The notes beneath the pieces were generated by a model. The model did no database searches, had not been told where the DNA came from, and saw nothing but the letters and a program-made list of their open reading frames with translations. Below, piece after piece: positions 36,226-48,102 of a DNA stretch of 64,000 nucleotides (its first letter is position 1; each line of letters begins with the position of its first letter). The stretch covers positions 42,453,641-42,517,640 of the forward strand of contig NC_080074.1 of NCBI RefSeq assembly GCF_949987535.1, read 5' to 3'. Source of the DNA: Balaenoptera acutorostrata (Eukaryota; Chordata; Mammalia; Artiodactyla; Balaenopteridae). The translations under genes were made by a program, and so were the position numbers.

Positions 36226-36259
36226 GATGTTAAAAAAAAAAAAAAAGATGGTAAATTTT

Positions 36260-36345
36260 ATGTTTTCCCACCACAATTAAAAAATAAATTAACACAACGT
36301 TGTAAATCAACTATACTCCAATAAAATTTAAACAAATAAATAATT
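36260..36345 (+). mobile_element. Remainder of the older L1 tail and a tiny L1 3' end
   Basis: 'atgttttcccaccacaattaaaaaataaa' completes the old L1 split by copy 3. It is followed by 'ttaacacaacgttgtaaatcaactatactccaataaaattt', the last 60 bp or so of another L1 with an A/T-rich tail, a minimal 5'-truncated insertion. Confidence 0.65.
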
Positions 36346-36502
36346 AAATAAAAACTGTAAAGTTCTACATTCTTCTGAAATCAGCCTTCCTTGCCTGAAG
36401 TAACCCTGCCCTCTTCCCCAAAATTACTGTCTGTCTTTTTACTTGTTGCTTAGTCATGTGCCTTCTTGGAACAACTACCTTTGTCTGAAACTTTTAACTT
36501 AG

Positions 36503-36508
<6 letters not shown>

Positions 36509-36533
<25 letters not shown>

Positions 36534-36803
36534 TTTATTTTTTATTTTTTTTTTATTTCTTTCGTGTGAGGGCTTTCTCCAGTTGTGGCAAGTGGGGGCC
36601 GCTCTTCATCGCGGTGCGCGGGCCTCTCACTATCGCGGCCCCTCCCGTTGCGGGGCACAGGCTCCAGACGCGCAGGCTCAGTAGTTGTGGCTCACGGGCC
36701 CAGTTGCTCCGTGGCATGTGGGATCCTCCCAGACCAGGGCTCGAACCCGTGTCCCCTGCATTGGCAGGCAGATTCTCAACCACTGCACCACCAGGGAAGC
36801 CCC
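36509..36803 (-). mobile_element. CHR-type SINE (copy S4, short form), reverse
   Basis: Reverse copy with a long T-rich tail (36509-36557) and head ending 'ccaccagggaagcccc'. The TSD ttaacttagaatttt is at 36494-36508 and 36804-36818. One internal 'cacaactactgagcc' unit. Few differences from the consensus-like copies. Confidence 0.95.
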
Positions 36804-36818
36804 TTAACTTAGAATTTT

Positions 36819-37736
36819 AACATAACAACTTTTTATCTATTTGAGTTTTAATTAGACAATGATAATGAAATTATTTTAAAATCAGTAGCTGCATTTTACG
36901 TCATATCCCACTGGTGCCCTGCCTATAATGGCATTCAATAAGCACCTGCTGTTTTAACTCAGCTGTGTCACGGCAGGAACCACCAGATTTGGAGAGCTGA
37001 GGCTGAATCTGAATTCAGCATAAAGGCTACTGTGAGAAATAGATTAAAGGTAAAAGTCATCAGAAAAGGCACAGTGGGCAGTCAAGGACAACTAAGCTGA
37101 TGGTGGCCCCTTTCATTTGCTCATCCTTTTATTCAATAAAATATTACTGAATTCCTATGTCTAAGACACCATACTTATTCTGTGGGGTACACGTCTGACA
37201 CAATATCTACCTTTAAGAATTTATAATCTAGCAGTTTCTGATTCTTTCTCCCAAGAAAAGCTGGGGAAAGAGGGCCAGACAGGTTGGCCCATGTCAGCCT
37301 AGGGTCTGAGGGCTGAAAGCCAGACACAGTAGCAACTCAAGGAGGACAGAAACATGTGCTAAAATATGTGCAAGGAAAAGAAATAAAGAAACAATATGAG
37401 AAGTTATATTTGTCATGGGGTACAAGAAGTAAGCACAAAGGCCAATATATGAAATGAAGATAAAGGTAAGGTAAATGCAGTAATGGAGCAAGAATTAAGA
37501 ACCAAGACTAGACTAGGACAAAATTTAAAAGGATGTTGGCCATTGTCAGAAACAGGATACCCTGAATTCTCCCTCGATGGGTTCATTTCCAGTTACAATA
37601 GATGGATTCACCAGGGGTAAAAGCAGAGCAGGCAAGTACGGTAAATCTACAAGCAATCAAATTAAAAGTACTAAGTCCCATTAGGAAGGAGCAAAATAAT
37701 ATGAAACTGCACAAGAGGCAACATAACAGAGCAGGT
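36819..37736. other. Intergenic DNA, nothing firm
   Basis: No exon recognised. 'cattcaataagcacctgctg' (36931) and 'ttattcaataaaatattactgaattcctatg' (37129) hint at very old L2/MIR ends. Confidence 0.4.
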
Positions 37737-37950
37737 AACAGCACAGATACTGATGTCAGAATACCTCGGTTCAAGTCACAACTATGCCAGTTATTTGCTG
37801 TGTAACCTTGGGCAAGATAAGGATATGCCTCTGTTTTCTTAACTATAAAATAGGGACAATAATTATGCCTTCCTTATAGATGTTGTAGGGATGAAATTAG
37901 TTAATATATGTAAAAGCTCGAGGAGAGTGCCTAACACAGAATAAGATGCA
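37737..37950 (+). repeat. MIR SINE, forward
   Basis: A nearly full MIR core: 'cctcggttcaagtcacaactatgccagttatttgctgtgtaaccttgggcaag', 'cttaactataaaatagggacaataatta', 'gatgttgtagggatgaaattagttaatatatgtaaaagctc' and 'gtgcctaacacagaataag'. Confidence 0.75.
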
Positions 37951-37959
37951 TGTCAGTGT

Positions 37960-38350
37960 TAGCTGTCGTGCTTTAAAAGCAGGAGGGATCACTTCTAGCT
38001 GTGAGGGGCCAGGGAGAACTTTGTACAAGAACTGGCATTTGAGTTTGCTTTTGAATGACAGGGACAACTTGAATGTATGGGATAGGAGTGTGATGTCAGG
38101 TCAAAGTGACACGAACGCTCAAACTGTGTTTAGAGGCACAGATATAAATACAGGGCATATGCCAGAGAATAACAGGAGACAGGACCGGAAAGGTGATTTG
38201 CAGCCAGCTAAGCTGAATGCCAGGCTAAGGGGTCCGCCTCATTCAGAAAGCAATGCAGAATCATCACGGGATTCTGAACGGGGGGGCGGTCTGGCCAGAG
38301 CAGGAAGATGAATCTGGCAGCCCTTTACTGCATGGACTGTGGAGTGAAGA
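37960..38350 (-). repeat. L2-like fragment, reverse orientation
   Basis: 'gaactggcatttgagtttgcttttgaatgacagg' and 'ggtctggccagagcaggaagatgaatctggcag' follow the reversed L2 order. A 121-codon open frame here is fortuitous. Confidence 0.45.
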
Positions 38351-38921
38351 GATTGGAAGCAACATGCCCAGGTAAGTAGTAAAACTGTCTATGTAAGGTA
38401 TTAAGAATCAGAGAAAAAGAGTTAGGTACAAAAGGCATCACTAAAGCCTTGCAGAGCGCTGAGTTGTAAGAAAGTGCCCTTGAAAATAGCGTAACATACA
38501 AAATACATACTGTCTGTTCTACTGTGACAAGAGAATTGGAATCCCTATTCATTACATTTTTATCTACCTGGATTGTTCAGTTCTATGAAAATTGCATAAG
38601 AAAGAATTCAAATTCTGCCAAAATACTACCTTAACCTGGGTCTCCAACCTTCCCTCTCTCCTGACCCAACAATACACCCCATGCCACAGTCAAATTGCAT
38701 TGTTATTCCTGACCAGTGAACACACTGTAAATCATAAAGCACCGTGAAAACCTGAGGTTTTATTTATTCTTTTATTTTTTTTTCTTCACGTTGGGCCTTG
38801 GCTCACCCAGTTTTCTCCCTCTGGAAGAGTCTTTTCATCTCCAATGACCAAAGTCCTGTGTACCCTTTGAGGCCCAGCTGAAACTCTGCTTTCACATGAA
38901 GCCCTCCCCAGGCTCTCCAGC
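38351..38921. other. Intergenic DNA, nothing recognised
   Basis: No gene signature. The piece just before the SINE ('gaagagtcttttcatctccaatgacc...tgcctttcacatgaagccctccccaggctctcc') is compatible with an L2 3' section but is too short to call. Confidence 0.4.
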
Positions 38922-38940
38922 AGAAAATGATCTCTCTCTT

Positions 38941-39301
38941 GGGCTTCCCCGGTGGCACAGTGGTTAAGAATCCACCTGCCAATGCAGGGGACATGGGTTT
39001 GAGCCCTGGTCCAGGAAGATCCCACATGCCGCGGAGCACCTAAGCCCGTGCACCACAACTACTGAGCCTGCGCTCTAGAGCCCGCGAGCCACAACTACTG
39101 AGCCCGCGTGCCACAACTACTGAAGCCCGCGTGCCTAGAGCCCGTGCTCCACAACAAGAGAAGCCACTGCAATGGGAAGCCCGTGCACCGCAACGAAGAG
39201 AAGGCCCTGCTCGATGCAACTAGGGAGAAGCCCGTGCACAGCAATGAAGACCCAATGTAGCCAAAAATAAATAAATTAATTTATTTTAAAAAAAAAAGAA
39301 A
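38941..39301 (+). mobile_element. CHR-type SINE (copy S5, long form)
   Basis: Head GGGCTTCCCCGGTGGCACAG, B box 'gggtttgagccctgg', three 'cacaactactgagcc/gaagcc' units and an A-rich tail. A perfect 19-bp TSD agaaaatgatctctctctt lies at 38922-38940 and 39302-39320. Confidence 0.96.
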
Positions 39302-39559
39302 AGAAAATGATCTCTCTCTTATCTATACTTTCCAAGCACTTGATATATTATCCTCACAATGCTATAATTTAATGCAAATAAGTTGCTATAATTTCATTAA
39401 TAATTGCTATAATTTAATAGCAATAAATGCTATTTGTGAACATCTCATAACCCTGCCATTACTAATCAATTTTTAAAATTGGAATAGTGCTCGAGAGTTG
39501 ATAAAGCCATGTCTCATCTCCGTGTAGGATAATCTAATCCTTTTAACCACTTGTTCATA

Positions 39560-39705
39560 CAAAAGATAGGAAAATTATTATTACTCTCATTCTTTACTGC
39601 TGATGAAAGAATAAATGAATTACCCAAATCACACAGCTGTAAAGCAGCAGCGCCAGGGCTTGAACCCAGATCCAGGGAATTTCCCGCCACATGCTCTCCC
39701 ACCCA
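39560..39705 (-). repeat. MIR SINE fragment, reverse orientation
   Basis: 'gaattacccaaatcacacagctgtaaagcagcagcgccagggcttgaacccagatcc' is a well preserved MIR tRNA-related region in reverse. Confidence 0.65.
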
Positions 39706-41269
39706 CTAAGGTCCTGTCACCCTCCCTACCTGAACTGCTGACCCCCAAACCTCTCGGGCAGCGCCCATGATGTGCTTGCAGCAGTCCAACGAGCAGGATC
39801 TCCACTGTGTGCCATCCCCAAGGGCAGAGGCTCTGTCATTTTCACTTTTCAGCTTCCAGGCCACCTGCCCGTGGCAGACATTACCACCGTCACAACACTC
39901 TTTCTGCCTCCAGCTGTTTGTTGAAACGCCCCAAGCAGCCAGGACCAACTGACCAGAGCTGCAGTCAAAATGAAGACTATTCGCCTCCCTGGATTAGGAA
40001 ACATGGAGGAATCACACTATCCATCTCAGAAAAGCAAAGACTGGGTCAGATTACACGGTACCTGATTACCACTGGCTTCGTACGGTTTTCTTAGCACAGA
40101 TGCTCAGCGAGACATCAGCTATTCTGCCCCGCTTCCACCCAGTGCAGGAAGGAGGAAAGAAGACAGAGGAAAGTGAAGGAGTCCTCAGAGGTTTGCATGA
40201 ATTTATAATATTCTGTGATTTTTATTTAAGCATCTTGCTTTTTCTGTCACTCAGTTATAATGGATAGTTTGCCATTTTAATTTTGTAACTTCTGAGTTAG
40301 ACCAAAAGGGACAATCTAAGGGGGAAAAAATGATTGATTGGTACAAGGACCTAATTCATGAAGTCCTGTGCCAAATGCTTTTCCTTGTCAAATTTTTGCC
40401 AGAATCAATTGGTTATTTTGGGAATTAAATATAGTACTGAATCAAGCAAATTATGCCACAAATAATATCACAAATGCTATGCAGAGAAAGAAAATAATAG
40501 ACGATTAAATGTCTCAGTGCAGTCTTCCCAGGACAGTGTTTTCTAATGAATGATATGATGTAGATATTTAGCAAACTATTTTCTCTTCAGAAGAATGCTC
40601 CTTTACTGACTTAGAAAAAATCAGAATGGAGTCCCACACAAATAGTACAAATTCTTGGTTTTCAAAGAGTGTTTTCATTTAAATAACAAATGTACAGGCA
40701 GAATAATATTCAATGATCTAATTTCATATTTTGAGGACTTTTATCAGTTTGATTTTCTTAAATCTTTACAGAAAAATCCAATGCTTCATCACATATTTAT
40801 CTGAATCTTGACTGCTTTTTCTGATTATAAGAATAATGCATGCTACCATAAAATTCAAATATTTCAGAAAAGAATTACATAGAAAGCCAAGAATCCTACA
40901 ATTACTCAGAATTGCTACTCTTCTAAAAATCTGTAACTACAGCTTCAGATTTTCTCAATCTATGAACCCTCTTCTGACCTCTCAAGATCAGTCCAGGTGC
41001 TTCTTTCACACTACAGCTCTACCTTTCCAGTCCACGTGCTGTTAAACATGCCCCATAATTTAAAATATGTCCTTTGACCCTTCTCTTAGCCCTACAATTT
41101 ATATCTCTTTTCCTTCTCATCTAAACATCTCAAGACTAAGCTACATTCGTTTCTCAGATCACTGTGATTTCGTTTCTTTCCCTTCTCTTCAACTGAAGCC
41201 ATGAGGTTCTAATGTCCAAATACAGCAAACACATGTGTTATCTCAGAAATCATCTCTCCAACTTTAACA
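39706..41269. other. Intergenic DNA without recognised repeats
   Basis: The largest stretch here with little sign of retroelements. 39710-40150 is GC-moderate with overlapping short frames on both strands and no exon signature I trust. 40200-40780 is AT-rich and free of recognisable repeats, so it is a candidate for a conserved non-coding test. No splice-bounded frame was found. Confidence 0.4.
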
Positions 41270-42230
41270 CTGTTGATCCCTCCCTCTTTAAAATACATAT
41301 CCCATTGGTTTGATTACATTTCTCTGCCCTGGTTCTCTTCCTACTTCTCTGGTAATGCTTTCTTGATCTCCTTTATTATCCCCTCCTCCTCTGCTTGTCC
41401 TTCTTATGTTGCTGTTTTGTCTTTGGTCCATCTTCCTTCTCACTCTGTGTGAGTTATCTCATCTGAGTTGTCTAATTGATCTCAAGGTTTTTACAGCCAC
41501 CTACTGCAGATTGATTAACGCCCAAATCTTATTCATCTCCAGCCTTTAATATCTTCAGGCTCCATACTCATGCATGTACCTATATTTCCCAAAGGCACCT
41601 TAAAATCGACCTTGTACAGAGTGAATTCTTCATTGCCTCCCCCTTTTCCAAGCCCAGAGAACTCCTTCTGCTGTATTCCATGTGTCAGATATTGACACCA
41701 TCACCCACCTGATCAGCCAAGCAAGAAACTGGGCAGCCATTTTTTACTTGTTCCTTTTCCTCATTCTTCATACAGACCTAACCATCCAAACATATCTTGA
41801 ATCTGTTCCTTTTTTTCTAATTTAGACCCTCACCTTTCCTTTGTACCTTTTTATGAGACTAATTTTCTAGAGTCCAGTCCCAGCCCCTCATATACATATA
41901 CATATACATACTGCTTTCAACATAAATTTTGGAAAGTTAAAATCTGATCCCATTATTTCCTGTACTAAGATGATCAATGATTCCCCATAGCTTTCAGATA
42001 AAAATCCAAGCCCTTTAGTTTGGCATTAAGGTCTTTTATAACACGGCTTCTATAGTTTTTCTACTACCATCTCACAATTTATGATCCAACAACGCTAAAT
42101 TACTCATGATTTCTTGCACACATCATGCTCTTTTCTTTATGTATGCTATTCCCTCTTATCTTTCTCTGTTTATACTCATTTACTTGTCTAATTTTTACTC
42201 ATTATTTCTTCTTTAAGAATAATAAAATAA
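41270..42230 (+). repeat. L2 LINE, forward, decayed RT-to-3' section
   Basis: The order of motifs matches L2 sense strand: 'ctctgccctggttctcttcctacttctctgg', 'tcctcctctgcttgtcc', 'cccaaatcttattcatctccagcc', 'gccattttttacttgttcc', 'atcaatgattccccatagctttcagataaaaatccaagccc', and 'aaggtcttttataacacggc'. No usable reading frame remains. Confidence 0.55.
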
Positions 42231-42479
42231 TAGTTAGCTTTTACAGTTTCTGAGGTTGAAAGGACATCCATAATGCATTTCTTTTTTTTAGTAAGAGTAG
42301 GTTAGACTGCTGCAGAACCACCTCCTGCTGGGGCAGGGGAGAACCAAAAAAAGCTAGACAAAAAATTTTTTAAAGATATGATTGAAGATATATGAGAGGT
42401 TCCAAAGCAGTGAGGATTTAGGTAACAAATACCTAAGAGAGAGGGGAATTATGGAGAGGTAAGCCCAATTTTCCCCTCA

Positions 42480-43485
42480 AAGCATTTTCTGGTGGGAGTA
42501 TACATTAGTACAACCCCTTTGGAAAACTGTTTGCGAGTATCTACTAAAGCTGAACTACTCATACCCTATAACAAGCTATTCTACTCTTAGGTTTATACTC
42601 CACAGAAATGTATATCAGAAGCCATGTAGAAGAATTTACATAGCAGCATTATTCATACTAGCCCCAAACTATTTCCATCAGATAACAGAATGAATGAATA
42701 ATCTGTATTATATTTATACAATGGAATACTATACAGCAATAAAAATGAACCAACTACTGCTATACATAGCGACATGGATGAATTTTCTAAACAAACTTAG
42801 TATGAAAAATGTCAGATACAAAAGAGTACATAAGGGACTTCCCTGGTGGTGTGGACTTCCCTGGTGGTGCAGTGGTTAAGAATCCACCTGCCAATGCAGG
42901 GGACACGTGTTCGATCCCTGGTCTGGGAAGATCCCACATGCGGCAAAGCAGCTAAGCCCATGTGCCACAACTACTGAGCCTGCATTCTAGAGACCGCGAG
43001 CCACAACTACCGAGCCCGTGTACCACAACTACTGAAGCCCGCGTGCCTAGAGCCCGTGCTCTGCAACAAGAGAAGCCACCACAACGAGAAGCCCGCACAC
43101 CGCAATGAGGAGTAATTCCCTCTTGCCGCAACTAGAGAAACCCTGCGCTCAGCAGCAAAGACCCAATGCAGCCAAAAATAAATGAATAAGTAAATACATT
43201 AATTAAAAAAAAGAGTACATAAGACTTCATTTATATAAAGTACAAAGACATGAAACAAATGCATGATGTTAAAAGTCCAGATAGTGGTTTTCTTTGTAGA
43301 GAAAGGAGAGTAAAACAATTGGATCCTGGTAATACTCTAATTCTTAATCTAATAGTGCTTACCTAGATGTATTCACTTTATGATTTGTCCAGCTGTACAT
43401 CTACAGTTTGTGCAAATTTTGGTATAGATGTTACAGCTCAATAAAAAATTATTTTAATAAAAGAAAATACAGCATCTATATCTAA
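42480..43485 (+). mobile_element. Old L1 3' end, interrupted by SINE S6
   Basis: Left part 42480-42834 encodes a degraded ORF2 C-terminus ('ctggtgggagtatacattagtacaaccc', 'tacaatggaatactatacagcaataaaaatgaacc', 'gcgacatggatgaattttc'). The right part after the SINE (43209-43485) resumes with 'agagtacataagacttcatttatataaagt' and ends 'ttacagctcaataaaaaattattttaataaaa'. L1M-like age. Confidence 0.8.
42835..43208 (+). mobile_element. CHR-type SINE (copy S6, long form) with duplicated head
   Basis: The first 18 bases ggacttccctggtggtgt (42835-42852) are repeated immediately as the true head (42853 onward). B box 'gtgttcgatccctgg', three 'cacaacta' units and an A-rich tail. A perfect 15-bp TSD aaaagagtacataag is at 42820-42834 and 43209-43223. 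It sits inside an old L1. Confidence 0.96.
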
Positions 43486-44969
43486 ATAGAAAATAGTATT
43501 ATGTACAATTGAAAAAAGGATATAAATATAAAGCTATATTTTAGAGAAATAAACAGTTTTGGAACTGGGTATCTCAGCAACTGTGCTTTAAAAGCTATTA
43601 CCACTAAATTACTGGAGAACTACCAACCACAGGTAAGTATCTGACACATACATATTATTTACCATCACAAAGAACTCATGCAGAAATTTTATTTAGACAC
43701 AATCAGAAAGCTTCTCTTTCATTAAATATGCTTTACTTTTCAAAGAAAGCCAAAATCAAAAATGGTTCTTAGTCATTTTTTCCCACTGACGTCACCTGGG
43801 AGTTGCTATTAATTTCATTCGTCTTCGAGTCTGGTGAATGCTTTGGATTGAGGCTGCTGCAAGGCTTCTCCCAGACTTTGCAACAGGTGACTATCTTTCA
43901 CTGTATATGGGTGCCTAGAAGACCTTCCAGGTTTTTTGTCTTTGTGTTCTGATGCAGAGTGGGCCTGCATAGACAGTCCTGTGCCTATCAAAGTGCCAGA
44001 AATTATTTCGACAGCTTCCAGGTGTTTTTCTAGTCTTGGGCGGGGGGGTCTTTTTTATATTGAAAGATCTTTATCTTTCAAATAAGGACCAGATTAACTA
44101 TTAACATTAGATCAGTGCATCTAGATAGTAAAAATGGTGTCCAAATGAGCATCTTCAGCTTGTGGTCCAACAGGAATAGAGGAAGGGACATGCAGGAAGA
44201 TGCAGGGTTCGGCATCCACGTTCTGGCTACCTGTTGCTTCCACCTGGGGTTACAGAGTTCAGCAGCCAGTCATTCCCACATCTGACCACCATGCTTCCCC
44301 ACACACAGGCACAGTACCGGTTCCTTGGGCAGACATAGTAAGATGGCCTTAACGAATGGCAATAAGCAGAGAGCCCATATGTGCTTTCCCTCCTAGAGAG
44401 GAGTAAGCTCCCCACTCTGTCATTTCCTATAATTAATATTTTTTTTCCTATAATTAATATTTATTGACATATCCAAAGTCACATTCTCCCTGGCCTCACA
44501 AAATTCTAAGCCTAAGTGGGAACTCAGATATTTAAAAGTCCCTTACTCTGCAATTCTGATAAATGGGCCTTTGCTTTGTTCCCCTGGACACAAGTTTCTA
44601 CTTCAGTAAACTACTCAGATCAACAACTCCTATAAATATGTGGTTTCTCTGGCTTACTCTTGTCAGTGTCCTCCTGGGAACCAGGATCTGCCCCTTACCC
44701 CCCATTAGGTGTTACTGAAACATTTCTCTGAAGTTGATTGCTTGCCTATTAGTCTGACTTTATGTCTACCTATCTGCCTGACTGCCTAGAATTCCAGAAG
44801 AGTTGTTCACTTCCCACTGTTGTGTTTTACCTACCAGTTGGGAATTGTTTATAATCTTGCACTGGATTCTCACTCCCACCTCTATATCAAATGCTTTCTG
44901 ATCCAGAGACTGATCAGGAAGAGAGGACACCTCCCAAGTTCCAGCAATTGTGTCTAATGTTCCTGTAAT
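43486..44969. other. Intergenic DNA, nothing recognised
   Basis: No exon or named repeat recognised. There is a small direct duplication 'cctataattaatattt' at 44427 and 44448 and a G-run at 44040-44048. Short minus-strand frames are judged fortuitous. Confidence 0.4.
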
Positions 44970-45265
44970 GGACAGACACTAAGATGGTCTCAAATTATCC
45001 CCACCACCTGGTTTCCATGCCTTTGTTTCAGTTTCTGGCATCAATCACATGAACTTGGGAGAGGCTCCGCACTCAAGCCTCAGATGAGACCCCATCCCTG
45101 TCCAACAACCTTGATTGCAGCCTTATGAGAGACCCTGAAACAGAAGACCCAGCTAAGCCATGCCTAGATTCCTGAGTCACAGAAACTATGAGATAATAAA
45201 TGTGTGTTGTGTTAAGTCAATAAGTTTGTGGTAATTTGTTACACAACAATAGATCATTAATACAG
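44970..45265 (+). repeat. MaLR (MLT1-like) LTR fragment, forward
   Basis: 'ctgagtcacagaaactatgagataataaatgtgtgttgtgttaagtcaataagtttgtggtaatttgttacacaacaatagatcattaatacag' is the 3' half of a MaLR-type LTR. The 5' half is diverged. Confidence 0.55.
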
Positions 45266-45524
45266 TTTCCAATAACTACCCAACACCCAAAGATCACTGA
45301 AGTTAAGTGGGTTAGTCCAGACCAGTCCTAAATTGTCACATTTTTAATAATAAGCCTCTAACTTGATAGGCTTTTGAATGTGAGGAAAGAACAATATATT
45401 TACAGAGATAAATCTAATGCTATTTAATTCTGCCATTTGTGAGTGTCTGAGGTGAGTTGGTAAATAGTAAACTTCTAAATATTTCTTTTATTCAAACTGA
45501 CACAGACGTTCATTTTTATATCCT

Positions 45525-46690
<1,166 letters not shown>

Positions 46691-46734
46691 TTGGCTAGGC
46701 TACAGTGCCCGGTTATTCAGTCAACCACCAATAT

Positions 46735-46983
46735 AGGTACTGCTATGAAGGTAAGATACGATTAACATCTCCAGGTGACTTTATGTACAAAAAGATTATC
46801 CTGGATAATCTGGGTTAGCAGAATCCAATCAGTTAAATGGCTTTAAGAACTGAGGTTGCCCTGAGGAAGAAGAAATTCCACCTGTGGAGTGCAGCCTCAG
46901 CTCCTGCCCAAGAGTTTCCAGCCTGCCCTTCAGATTTCAGCTAGTTTAGCCAGACCCCACAATCGTGTAAGCCAATTTCTTGC
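46735..46983 (+). repeat. Ancient interspersed repeat, family unresolved
   Basis: 'aaaaagattatcctggataatctgggt...atccaatcagttaaatggctttaag' and 'gcctgcccttcagatttcagctagtttagcc...aatcgtgtaagccaatttcttgcaataag' belong to a common old mammalian repeat that I recognise but cannot name securely. Its end is interrupted by the twin-primed L1. Confidence 0.4.
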
Positions 46984-46998
46984 AATAAGTTTCTTAAT

Positions 46999-47553
46999 AT
47001 GACAATCTCTAGGTCCTTCCATGTTGCTGCAAATGGCATTATTTTGTTCTTTTTTATGGCTGAGTAATATTCTGTTGTACTATATATGTACCACATCTTC
47101 TTTATCCATTCCTCTGTTGATGGACCTTTAGGTGACTTCCATGTTCTGGATATTGTCCTACTGAGTGAAGTAAGTCAGATAGAGAAAGACAAATATCATA
47201 CGGTATCACTTATATGGGGAATCTAAAAAAGGCTACAAATGAATTTGTCTACAAAACAGAAATAGAGTTACAGATGTAGAAAATAAACTTACGGTTACTG
47301 GGGGGTAAGGGGAAGGGGAGGGATAAATTGGAAGATTGGGATTGACATATACACACTACTATATACAAAACAGATAACTAATAATGACCTACTGTATAGC
47401 ACAGGGTACACTACTCAATACTCTGTAATGACCTATATGGGAAAAGAAGCTAAAAAAGAGTGGATAAATGTTTATGTATAGCAGATCCGCATTGTTGTAC
47501 ACCTGAAACTAACACAACATTGCAAATCAACTATACCTGAATAAAAATTAAAA
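46999..47553 (+). mobile_element. Short L1 insertion with 5' inversion (twin priming)
   Basis: 46999-47157 is L1 ORF2 C-terminal sequence in reverse orientation ('aggtccttccatgttgctgcaaatggc...atggctgagtaatattctg'). From 47158 the element continues forward with 'actgagtgaagtaagtcagatagag', the 3'UTR and a weak A-rich tail. The TSD aataagtttcttaat is at 46984-46998 and 47554-47568. In L1 coordinates the two pieces are adjacent, with little or no loss at the switch. Confidence 0.92.
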
Positions 47554-47568
47554 AATAAGTTTCTTAAT

Positions 47569-48102
47569 GTACATATATTCTAAAGGTTCCTTTTCTTGGT
47601 GGAAAGCTAACTATTACAGAAGTCATCTGGCCATGCCCTGTCTGAATTCCTTACCCATAGAATCGATAGCATAATAAAATGGTTGCTTTTTTATACTACT
47701 CAGATTGAATTTTTTTGTTACACAGAAATAGGTAAACAGAACATATCCTGCTACTTAGCCACCTTCTAAAGAATTCTCTAAATCAGGGGAAAACACTGAT
47801 TGTGAGTATGTACTTTGCATCCCTCTCATACTTAAAGCAAAATTAAAGGAAAAGTAGAATACTGTTCCTGAAGCCAAACACATTTTCATTCATTATAACA
47901 CTGAGCTCAAAATCTAAGACACCTTTCTTTATCTTTAGTCAAGACTATATTAAAAATAAACAACAATAAAAAAATTAAAAAACAAAAAAAAATAAACAAG
48001 ACAAAAAGTTTCCTAACCTATTGTTAGGGAAGGCAACTACATTTGTAACCTGGATTTTCCTTGATAATATCAATGTGTCAGAGTCACATAAATAATAATA
48101 AT
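47569..48102. other. Intergenic DNA before L1 copy 4
   Basis: A-rich stretch 47945-48006 (mixed AAAT/AAAC units) may be the tail of an old insertion. Otherwise nothing recognised. Confidence 0.4.

Larger units (their letters stand above)
28850..36244 (+). mobile_element. L1 copy 3: full-length LINE-1 with both ORFs open
   Basis: A 7.4-kb element with perfect 15-bp TSD aagatggtaaatttt (28835-28849 and 36245-36259), a 5' terminus homologous to copies 2 and 4, and a pure poly(A) tail (about 36232-36246). Parts in order are: 2.24-kb 5'UTR including a 365-bp tandem duplication; ORF1 (298 codons with stop); a 58-bp spacer; ORF2 (1272 codons with stop); a 3'UTR of about 370 bp with G-tracts; AATAAA; and poly(A). 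Many CpGs in the 5'UTR are undecayed, the TSD is perfect and no ORF is broken, all of which point to a recent insertion. It is the youngest-looking of the five major copies. The Asp to Asn change in the endonuclease argues against assuming competence. Confidence 0.98.

Noticed and set aside
28850..36244. Calling L1 copy 3 retrotransposition-competent
   Set aside because: Open frames alone do not show activity, and codon 228 of the endonuclease and the loop before FADD both depart from the other copies.
21271..36244. Copies 2 and 3 as a segmental tandem duplication
   Set aside because: Each has its own distinct TSD, and the 360-bp spacer is made of different flanking sequence.
38005..38311. 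Candidate host exon in a 121-codon frame
   Set aside because: The sequence follows a reversed L2; there are no convincing splice sites.
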